A DNA stretch of 64,000 nt from the NCBI GenBank assembly GCA_047967505.1, contig CM106538.1; one strand, given 5' to 3'. Positions 24,930 to 36,000 of the stretch are shown here, piece by piece. The notes below the pieces were generated by a model. The model did not search any database. It saw nothing but the letters and a program-made list of their open reading frames with translations, and had not been told where the DNA came from. Origin of the DNA: Dipteris shenzhenensis (taxonomy: Eukaryota > Polypodiophyta > Polypodiopsida > Gleicheniales). Each line of letters starts with the position of its first letter. Positions within the stretch are counted from its first letter, which is position 1. A program made the translations under genes and the position numbers.

Positions 24930-25600
24930 CCATTAACATGGCATGTCATCCTTTGTGTATAGGGTCCCGGTTCCTTATTGAGATTTAATGGGCCGCTTAC
25001 TTGTATTTTGTGCAACATGAGCTTGCAACCTATGCAAGCGAATGTGCTGCAATAGTTTTGACTTTTAGTAGTATACAAAAGTCTGGGCATGTCTTTTATA
25101 GTCAGTCATTCAGGTGGTTTTAGGGATATATCAGACATAAGGCAATTGTTATTACCCATATTTCTGAAATTTAAAAACTGCCTTATGTCTTATTTGAACA
25201 AACAAGGCATGGCCTCCTGTGACCCCATTTGCGTATAGAAATCCTGGCTCCTTTTTGAGCTTTAATGGAATGCTTAGTTGTAGTTTTCAATTTTGATGTA
25301 ACATGAACTTGAAATATGTGCAAGCGAGTGTCCTGCAATAGTTGACTTTTGGTTGTGTGAAAAAATCAAGACAGATCTTTTATAGAATCAGTCATTCAGC
25401 TGGTTTTAGGGATAGACAATTCAGACTGAATTATTTACCCTAAAACGTTTGGATAATCTATCCCTAAAGCCACCTGAGTGACTGATTCTGTAAAAGATCT
25501 GCTCTTTTTGCACTCCTAAAAGTCAAAAGAAGGTTGCAGCACATTGGCTTACACAGATTAGACGTTCGTGTTGCTATCAAAATTGAAACCTACAGCAAGA
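24930..25600. repeat. MITE-like repeat cluster: two direct copies and one inverted copy
   Basis: Copies at about 24930-25137 and 25205-25435 are direct. A third at about 25442-25590 is inverted, so the last two form a long imperfect palindrome centred near 25430. The clearest block is GATCTTTTATAGAATCAGTC, then CAGCTGGTTTTAGGGATAGA (25375 onward). It returns as the complement TCTATCCCTAAAGCCACCTG, then GACTGATTCTGTAAAAGATC. A second shared block is TGTGCTGCAA-AGTT-TGACTTTTAG. No transposase is encoded. The structure is that of a foldback or nonautonomous DNA element. Confidence 0.6.
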
Positions 25601-26978
25601 ACATGAAATTTGGGCAAATCCAATCAAAGGTCTTTGAAAAAAAAAAAATCCCAATCAATGGAAAAACTCTTTACACAAAAATATTGTGTACGTGATAGAT
25701 TCCAATGGAAAATTTCCCGCTACAGAACATCCATGACCTGAAATCAGGAGATGTATGATGTCAACAACCCCTCTTTTAGCCTTGATAAAATACCCTGTGA
25801 TATTCTAGATTACAGTTCCCTTTTGAGGCTTTGTCACTGCATCTAGCCCAAATGATTCGCTAAGTTCTCCTCCTGTCAAAAAAGTAGGTACAGCTCCAGG
25901 TTGTGAGTAGATTGCTAGTCAGGTGAAGACACACCTCTCTGCTCTTCATTTTTCAAAGCAAAAATGCACACATACTGAGTTAGGATGGACTCAGCCAAAC
26001 CGAGCAGCCATGAATGAGTGTCTTATGAAAACTCATGGGACCTCTTTAAAAATTCCATGCATATATAGAGCTATTGTAAATCACCTGTGGTAGAGCTTCA
26101 TGCAGGAGCCTAAATCTCCACACACTTCTAGAGAATGATCAATTATTTCCTCTTTTTCACTTGAGATTTCTGCAATAGACGAATTCAAAGGAAATTACCT
26201 ATAAATATCAAAAAACATACAGAAATACAGCACACACAATAAACCAATGAAGTCGTTCTTGTTGTCTGAATACAAAGTTCAAGCTCAGATAGTGCACATG
26301 AAGTTAAATTTCAGAATAAAAGAGGCACATTAAGGAAATAGACTATAAATTCAGCCGTTCCTCAATGTGAAGAACCTAGTGTTTGGCAAGTACCTAAAGC
26401 ATCTTTAACGTTTCTAATCCTTTTGCAGGTACCTAAAGCGTCTCTAGCGTTCTAATCTTTCATGTTTAAAGTCCGCGACCGGAACCAACCATGGTTCGTT
26501 GCTCTTCTCTTAAAATCCTATCTTATGAATGTAGCCCAGCATGTGCTTTAGAAAGCGTTGACACAATATTTTTTAATACCAAACGGCAAAGTAAATGCAA
26601 AAAAAATGAAAGCAACATGCAAACAAATCCCAAACCAAGACTTACCTTGCTAAAACATTCAACAAGAGGGTGTGTGCTTTTGTTGAAAGCCTTGGCAAGG
26701 TCTTCACTTTAACCCAATAAAAGAAATCCAAGGATGCTACGACCCCTCTTAAACTCAATTGGCCAAAGAAATCAGGTATTTACCATCTACATGGAAATGC
26801 ATGAGGAGGATCTACAAGCGATGTGATGCATAAGGAGAATCTACAGGTGATGTGATACCTGTGTGATGCTTGCTCTCCTATCAGCGAGCCATATTTCATG
26901 TATCAAAAGGCATACTAAAAATCAGCATTTAAACACTCCATCATGTGCTATATAAATAGACTCAAAATAAATCATACT
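25601..26978. other. Downstream flank of the C2-domain gene
   Basis: This is the 3' side of the - strand C2-domain gene, so its 3' UTR should occupy the high-coordinate end. A small duplicated motif (GTACCTAAAGC-TCT) occurs at about 26391 and 26430. No other gene is visible. Confidence 0.45.
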
Positions 26979-27098
26979 TCAGCGTCTGCCATTATGGTTG
27001 CAGATTAACAAGCAACAGGTTGGGCATATGCACCTTCTGCTTGAATTAGCACCCCATATAATAACTCCAACAGCAACCATTACGACTCCACCAAGAAC
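26979..27098 (-). CDS. C2-domain gene, exon 9 (membrane anchor and stop)
   Basis: The acceptor is CTTTTGTAG (on the - strand). The exon encodes [20 protein letters not shown], then a basic, Cys-rich end ([13 protein letters not shown]...) to TGA. It joins in phase 0 after DVAKQ of the previous exon. The 18-residue hydrophobic run near the C terminus is consistent with a tail anchor. Confidence 0.8.
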   Translation of the reverse strand, partial: VLGGVVMVAVGVIIWGANSSRRCICPTCCLLICNHNGRR

Positions 27099-30000
27099 CT
27101 ACAAAAGGGAATTTAAAATGTTTAACTATAAGGAGCCGTACCATATTACAGTTAGAATAATTTCACCGACTGTTACTAAATGAGATCACCATCAAGGAAT
27201 GCTGTGAGGTTCAATTCAAATTGAAACAATGATGCCTGAAACGGTTTTTCTACTCAAAAGAATATTATAGAGCTGATTGATTACCTGTTTTGCAACATCC
27301 AAAATACCCAATGAGCTCAAGTTCCTGTTCTCTTTTCCTTCCAAGTATGCATTATATTCTTCACCCTTAAACTGCTCTGAAGGTTTAAACACAAGATCAG
27401 GGTCCGTACTTTCGACATTGTGTGAACACTTTACAGAACTATCTGGAACTAAATCCTGCTGTAGCCCATATATGCTTGGATCTCTTTCAACAATTTTGCT
27501 GTCCCTGACTGCAACTTCTTTCAAATGCCTGTCCACATCTGCAGTGATTTTTGGGAGCCCTACAGAACCATCTGCTCTATCCCCTTGTTTTCTACTGGTT
27601 ACATTGTTTAAACTTCCCCTTTCCTCCTCTAAGGGTTTTGTGTCACCTTCCAGATTCCTACTTGCATACTGCTTCATACGCTCTGCAGACTTCTGCCCCA
27701 AAAGCTTAACACCTTGTGATGGAAATGTTTGGTGTACAGGACCAGCATTCTGCATTCGCAAAACTGAACACCATTTAATCAATCATGAAGAACTTGAAAG
27801 ATATTGAATCTGAAACAATTTTCTAGAAAGTAAGTTTGCTACCTTTGAGAAAGATTTCTCATAAGCCTTGACCTTGTCTTTTACAGTGTTTGGACTAAAT
27901 CTGCTGTTGGACATTTGTATTGATTCAATGTGGCAATCCATGCTCTCTTCTATAGGGACCGTACTCACAGTGGATGCAACCTCTGCTGGAAGGTGAACCA
28001 ATGGTGTCAGTGAGATTGAAGAGCCTTTTGAGACTTGTGGAGTCAAACTGTTACAGTCCAGTGATCCATCATGGATTCCCACACCTATTGAAGCAGCTGC
28101 AACAGAGGTCTTATTTCCATGTTCTGCACCATTGGATGCAGTAGATGAATATATGGAAGATACAACAAAATCATGTGTAACTGCAAGAGCAGAATCTTTT
28201 TAGTGCAATCTAAGAATCTGTTTCAATTGACTGCAAAAATTGCTTTGATGGTGCTGTTTTAACTAAATATTCTTCTATGAAGCCCCAGATTGGAAAGAAC
28301 GCAACAATTCTCTAAAAACCAATGGTACCTGCCGTGGTAATGTCCTCCCTTTTCAAGTCAGGGCCTTCTGTTAAATTTCCAGCATCTGTCGTATCTGCAA
28401 TAAGATGACCGCTTGAAAGTCTGCCAGTAAACTTTATGGTATTCTTTTTGTCACTAAAGGCATACTGTGCTATCTCAGAAGAATCTCTTCTTAACGGAAA
28501 TGACAATGAATCCTCTGGTTTATCTTCATTCGTATCAGAGCAAACGAGAGTTCCAGGCGTTTCCTGTGTTAGGGCATTTACAGATCCCTCCATCATTTTT
28601 GAGTCCAAATTAGGACCTGGTGAGTTTACACTGTCCACCTCGTCTTTCTTTTCATCACCTAACATTGATTCTCTGATAGGGCTCAGAAGTGCCTCAGTTC
28701 TCCCTGTCATTGTTTGAATTGGTGCAGAAGAGCCTGTTCCATTTTCTCCTGCCAATTGAAATGACTGATCATTACCAAACAGCTTTGAGATTTCTTGCTC
28801 TCTTCTTTTCAAAGCCGCTGCCCTCTGCACACAAAAGATCCTTCATTGCTTCTTACCCATTAAATGATCACTGATGCTTTACTTCTTTCTTGCGCTCAAG
28901 TAATTTTAACAAAAGGAACTGTCCACAAGCTTATTCGTAAAGGCAACAGCTTAATACAGTTATTAAAAGACAGCCCAAGCCCTGAGTGGATTATATAAAG
29001 CTAATCAGATAATATATTTCTGGACCAAAACCAACATCTGCAAAACCAAATTTTCTGCATATACATAAAATTTGACTGTAGCTGCTCATGAAAATAGTAT
29101 TTCAAAGCCTATGGATACCAATAGATTCATCTTTCATGATAGCATTTTGTATAGAATTCATCCATAGCAGAATGACATCTTAAGAAGTTACAACCTACAA
29201 ACTATTGCATATTCAAAGCTCTAAACATTTAGCCTAACCACTTCTCATGAATTTTTTATGTGAGATATACAAGCAAGGTCGTGCATGCATACTAGTAGTT
29301 TAATCTATTTTGTAATAATGCTTGCAGGCCATGTCAGAAGATTTAAATCCCAAAACCAAAAGCTTCCAGCTCTTTTCTCATGGCACTCTTTGTCATCCTG
29401 CTTCAACATGTATCCACTTGCTTGGTAATATTTCTTTTTGTTTTTCGATAGTATGCTTATTAAGAAATGAAATGTTTTCCTACTGTTCAGTTACAGTCAA
29501 TGGGGACTAGGTCTAGCATTTGAGGGTGGACCCCCTTGCTTGGGGTTATGGGCATTAGTGACCCACAAGAGTGATGGCCTCTCTTTGAGAGGGACATCTA
29601 GAAACCACACCCCACCTGAGTACCCAAGCATGGGACCGATCAAATGCACAGATTGCATACTGACCTAGGAACCATTCAAGAGAATGCTCCTTGAGCTTTG
29701 GGTGTGGGCCTCGCAGCATGCCAAGAGTAATGGAGATACAAGATAAGACGACAAACAAATGAGCTCAGTATGGCTCAATTATGACCTTAGAGTATGTCAG
29801 TAGATAGTCCATGCTGTTAGAAACCCGTGGGTGCGATCATAATGGAATTCTGACAACTTAGAAATTTTAGGGTTTTTGGGAGTGACACGTGGCAGACTGC
29901 CACATGGAATCTGAGCTGGCAGGTCAGTCCACCTGTCCCGCACATGTGGCAGCATGCATGGCAAGTGGCAGGGCATGCAGGCCAAGTGCCTGGCCCCAAA

Positions 30001-33000
30001 TTTGGTAGATTTGGAATAGGCTGTGGGCTGTCCTCTTTGGGACTGCAGCCCACTAAAAATCTGGGGCAAGTGTCCACCTTCCACTCTGTGCCGGGGGGGG
30101 GGGGTGAGCCTATAAAAGAAGGCCTCTCCCCTTCATTCTGTACATGAAAAAAATCGTCACTTTTCTTCTCCCTCCTTTTGGTTGATGCAGCAGAACCTCT
30201 CCAGGTCCTTGGGTGCAGCCAGCTTCTCCCCAATCCATTCTCTCACCTCAGCAGCACTTTCTCTCTCTAAAGCAGCACACTCTCTCTCTACAGTTCCATC
30301 CCCTCCTCTCCAGAAATCTGCCCCCTCTCACCTCTTCTGAAACAGAAGCAACATCCTCACTCCTTCTCCTAGCCTGGAGCAGCCACAGCCCCTTTCTCTC
30401 TCCTGCTGCAGTATTTCTCTCTCTACTGCAGAATTTCTCTCTCTACTGTTCCAGCCCCTTCCCCTTGCAGAAATCTGCCTTTCTCTGCACCTCTGGAACA
30501 GCAGCAGCTCCTCTCTTACATCCCCTCCCTTGGGATCAGCATTGGCACTCTCTCTCTACAGCTATCACTCCATGAAAGCTTTCTCTCTCTAGCTTACAAG
30601 CTGTTTTTCTGAGCTGTTCTCATTCCAGCCCCATTTTCACACTCTCCTCACCCAAGGGAGCTTTAGAGGCATCAAGGACTTCATCTACAAAAGGATCAAG
30701 TCACGAAGGGAGTCTGTATGGTCAAGTTTATCTCATTTACAGCACTATTTCATGTTGTTTCTACTATCTTTCTAAAAACTAGTGCTTGCCACTAATGTTG
30801 GATGTAAGTGGTGATTGTTGCAGGCTTCTTCCTTGTGGATTGGGCAAGCCAAGAGTTGAAACCTGAGCTTGGAGTCCTCCTTTCTGTTGTCTACCTTGTA
30901 CATATGCTCTTGAGTCTTGTATCTAGGTCCTAGGCTTTCACTGAGTTCATCAGTTTGGAAGGTGCATTGCACCTTGGTCTTGTATCTCCATTTTCAAGAA
31001 TAGAGTGAGCCTGGATAAGGGGGGGGGGCCGTCTTGGCCCCTCAATCATATTGCAATTTCCAATGATGTCACTTTTGTGTTTAAGCTGTATAAGTCTTAA
31101 TTTCAGCTTAATTGCAATCACCTAAGTTCAAGTATATGTGTTTGGCAACTCGCAATCATTTCATTCAAACGCCTCTGCAAAATCCGTTGTCCGAATTGAT
31201 AGAAAGCACCGAGTAGTTTACATTGGTATTAGAGCTTAGGCAGTGGTCCTGTACTCTGTGCTTTCTCTTGTTGAGTCTCTCCTTCATTGAGTCACCTTGT
31301 CATCATGGCAGCCAATGGACCTGACCGTCCTCCTAACCTGCATGAGTTGAGTGCTCTCTTGTCAAACATTGTTCAACAGGTTTAAGTGCTGGAAAGCAAC
31401 CAAGCAGAAACTCATGACCCAAGACCCCAATCCCAAGGAAGAGGCCGTGCGGACAACACCAACTCCAACAAGGAGGGAAGATCATCCTCTTCTTCCCCTC
31501 CTCGAGGTAGATGGCGTAATCGGAGTCCATCTCCTTCGAGACGTCCACGGAGACGAAGGTATACAAAGCATACGGTACCTCTTGGAGACAAGCTCTTCAA
31601 GTTTACCAAGTACAAGGGAGAGGACAAGCCCGAGATCTTGCTGGCCTGGATTCGAGACCTCGAGTATTTCTTTGAGGGGGACGAGTACGAAGACAAGGCA
31701 AAGATCCGGTTTGCCGTCCTGCACATGCAAGACTGTGCTTCACTCTGGTGGGCAGCTATGGTCGACACTAGACAACAAGCCCACACCTGGAAGCGCTTCA
31801 AGAAGAACTTGATGAGGCACTTCCTGCCTAAGGAGTTTAAGAGAGATACAATGGTGCAGTGGCACATCCTCCGCCAACGCCAAGAAGAGGAAGTCAACGA
31901 GTATGTTGATCGTTTTTGGGATACTTTGTTAAAAGTTCAAGCATTCAGTGGGAAGGATAAAAAAGAGCAGCAAAGAAGTTCTTTGCTGGCCTACAGTATG
32001 TTGTTCAACATGAGGTGGACATTGCCGCTCCTACTTCTCTCGAAGACATCACCAACATCGCCTTGAAGGTGGAGAAGAAGCAGTAAGCGGAACGGCAGCA
32101 GCAACAAGCGGAAGTCCTAGGGAACCTCTTCCAGGGAACAAAAGGGTAACGAGACAGCAAAGGACGCACCAAAAGAGCAATAGTCAGCCAGCCAACCTCC
32201 TCCGAAGAAAGCAGCCCGCACTTTCAGCTCATTGTCTCCACAACAAAAGCAAAAGCATTACTCCGAAGGGCGGTGCTTCAAGTGTGGCGAGCCAGGCCAC
32301 AACTTCTACGAATGCCCTCAAGCTGCCAAAAACAGCAGCAACAAAGAAGCAGCCCCCAAAAAGCCAGCTTTGGTGGTTAACAAGGTAGAAGCACCTCCAG
32401 AAAAGGGAGCTGCAAACGACACCCATAGTTTGTTGAAAACATGGGGTTAGGTAAAGGATCACTCCGCTTTGTTTTTGTTAGATAGCGGAGCTACTCACTA
32501 TTTTATTTCTCATGAGATGGCACATAACTTGGGGATAGCCCTAGAGGATAAAGGAGAAGCCTTGGAGGCAACTGCAGCCTTCAAGAACCAAGAAGAGAAG
32601 GTTGTACCCCATCATCGGCAAGCTTCGAGTACACATCCAGGGGTACTTGGATCATCTACCCTTCATGGTGGCACCACTTCAAGGATCGGATGTAATTCTC
32701 GGCATGCCCTGGCATAAGCAAGTCAACCCCCGAATCGATTATGTGAAGAATATTCTAACCCTCCAACATAAGGGTAGAGATGTGAGCATTATAGCGGGAG
32801 TTTCAGGAAACACCATTCCTATGGTAAGTCATGCACGATCTCCCAATTTGCTTAAGAAAGGAGTATGTTCTTTTCTAGTGTTTGTACGCAATAAGCAACC
32901 AAGTGAAGAAAAGTCAGATCCTCTCACAAAAGAAAGATTAGATTTCCTTCAAGAATTCTCTAGTTGCTTCTCTCAAGAACTTCCTAGTCACCTCCAATCT

Positions 33001-36000
33001 GAGAGACTAGAAGATCACAAAATTGACATAGTTCCAAGGTCTTCACCTCCAAATAGACCCCCATATAGAGTTAGTCAATCCCAGCAGGATGAAATCTTCA
33101 AGCAAGTCCAAGAACTCTTGGACAAGCAATTGATCCAACCCAATAGTTCTCCCTTCTGCGCTCCTGTCTTACTAGTCCAAAGGAAGGATAAAACCTTCAG
33201 GATGTGCAAGACTATAGAGCCTTAAACAAACAGACGGTTAAGAAGTGTTTCCCGATTCCTCGTATAGACGATATCTTTGATCGTTTAGGAGGATTTGAAA
33301 TTTTCAGTCGCATAGATCTTAAGAGTGGCTACCATCAGGTATGAGTTGTACCTGAGGACATTCATAAAACAGCCTTCCGAACCACATTTGGGCTGTATGA
33401 ATATATGGTAATGCCATTTGGCCTTACCAATGCCCCAGCCACGTTCAATCGGCTGATGAAACAGTTGTTCAGGAACTATAGATAGTTCACTGCCGTCTTC
33501 TTTGATGACATCCCCATTTTCAGCAAGAATGAGGAAGAGCATAAGGAGCATCTAAAGATTGTATTTCAAATCTTAGCTGAAAATGCTCTTCACATCAATG
33601 AGAAGAAAAGTAAGTTCTTTCTACCTGAGATTCACTATCTTGGTCACATTATCTCACGAGAAGGTGTCTGTATGGACCCAGCCAAGATACAGACAATTGA
33701 AGGGTGGCCTGACCTGAAGAATGCCCATGAGGTAAGGTCTTTTCTAGGCCTATGCTCATATTACCGAAGGTTTATTTGGCATTTTGCTGAACTTGCAGCC
33801 CTTCTACATGATCTCACTAAGAAAAATCTGAAGTTCAGATGGACCCAAAAAGAAAAGGACTCTTTTAATGCTCTAAAGCATGCCCTGACTACAGCTCCTG
33901 TACTTATCATTCCCGACTTCAGGAAACCATTCCTAGTAGCAGTTGATGCTAGTGGTGATTGCCTTGGGGCTTCTCTTACCCAGGATGGTGATGCTATGGC
34001 CTTTGAAAGCCAACGGCTAAGAGATGCTGAACTTCAATATGATATCTATGAAAAAGAACTCTTAGTTGTAATTCATGCTCTCAAACTTCACTATCTTTTA
34101 GGGATAGATTTTCTTGTAAAAACTGATCATGAAAGTCTTAAAAATTTTCTAACCCAACCTCTGATGAGAGAGAGACATATGAAATGGTCTATCCTTCTGC
34201 AATCATTTCATCTTCATATACAATATACTCTTGGAAAAGAGAATGTAGTGGCTGATGCCCTTTCTCGTAGACCACGGCTTCACCATGTTTCAGCTCCCTA
34301 TCATGATGAGCTAACAGCCCTCAAAGAATTCTATGAGGGAGATGCTGATTTTGCTCAGCCATGGGCACATCTGAAAGATGGAGGCACCCATCAGCCTACC
34401 ACATCAGGGATGGCTATTTATTCATGGAGAACAAACTATGTATCACAAAGCAGCTTAGATCTAAAAAGATGGAGGAAAGCCATAACCCACCCTATGCTGG
34501 TCATAGGGGTATTGTGGCCACTTTTTCAGCCATGGATAAATTTTTCTACTGGCCTGACATGAAAAAGGACACTTCTGCCTACATTTCAGCTTGTCTCGCA
34601 CGTCAAAAAGCTAAGTATGAGAGAGGAAAACCCAAGGGTTTACTTCAGCCCCTACCCATTCCTGAGAGACCATGGGAACACATCACCATGGACTTCATTA
34701 CAGGAATTCCCAGGACCAATCAAAATCATGACATGATTTGGGTGATAGTAGATCGATTCAGCAAGCAAGCCCACTTCATTCCTTGTAGAAAGAATCTCAA
34801 GGCACCTGAAGCTGCCCATGTATTTATTAGACACATCTGTAGGCACCACGGCATGCCCAAGCCTATAGTATCAGATAGAGACTCAAAGTTCACTAGGAAC
34901 TTCTAGCAGGCTTTGTTTGAGAACCTTGGAACTCTTCTAAGTTTCTCCTCAGCTTTTCATCCTCAAACGGATGGCCAAACTAAAGTTATGAATAGTACAC
35001 TCTTGGATTTGCTGAAATTTTAGTGCATGACCAGCAAATCTTTTGGGAGAAATTCCTTCCTCTTGTGGAGTTTGCTTATAATAACACAATTCATTCCTCC
35101 ATTGGAAAAGCTCCTTTCGAAATTGTAAATGGTAGATCTGTAGCAACTCCACTCATGCAAACAAAAGAAAAAATCTTTGCTGCTGATCAATTCGTGGAGG
35201 ATTATGACTCTGCTTATGCCACGGTTCGAGCAACCATTCAAAAGGCACAAAAGAAACAAAGAGCAGCTACAAATAAAAGACGAAGGGCGTTTGCAGTGAA
35301 AGAAGGCCAATGGGTCTTATTGAAATTTGAGAAAGCCCGGTTAAAAACCAAAGTGAGCAAAAAGCGCATCTACTTCAAGCTATCCTTTCGATATTATGGT
35401 CCTTTTCAGGTGTTGCAGGTTATAAATGATGTCTTAGTCCGATTGAGACTTCCAGAGCATTGGAAGATCCACAATGTCTTCCACGTAAGCTTGGTGAAAC
35501 CCTTCATTGGGGAATCACCTCAAAAGCCCACATTGGACGATGCACCTCAAGTAGAGGACAATGAAATATCCCAGAGTAGATTATTCTACATAACTTCACT
35601 ACAAGCCGTCGAGGCACGACTCGCAAGATGTATCTTTTGAAGTTCAGAGGGCCCCCATCCACTGATGCCCAATGGGTGGACAGAGCTACATTTCAGGAGT
35701 GTCTTGAAATCCTGGATGCTTATGAGGAAGCATTTCAGTTGAGGACAACCGAATGAAAGACGAAGGGAATGTCATCTTGCTTCAACAACATGTATCCACT
35801 TGCTTGGTAATATTTCTTTTTGTTTTTCAATAGTATGCTTATTAAGAAATGAAATGTTTTCCTACTGTTCAGTTACGGTCAATGGGGACTAGGTCTAGCA
35901 TTTGAGGGTGGACCCCCTTGCTTGGGGTTATGGGCATTAGTGACCCACAAGAGTGATGGCCTCTCTTTGAGAGGGACATCCCTACCTGAGTACCCAAGCA

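Noticed and set aside
27277-27807. 176-codon open frame on the + strand
   Set aside because: It is opposite exon 8 of the C2-domain gene and crosses its splice site. It has no domain.
28436-28717. 93-codon open frame on the + strand
   Set aside because: Shadow of exon 6 of the C2-domain gene.
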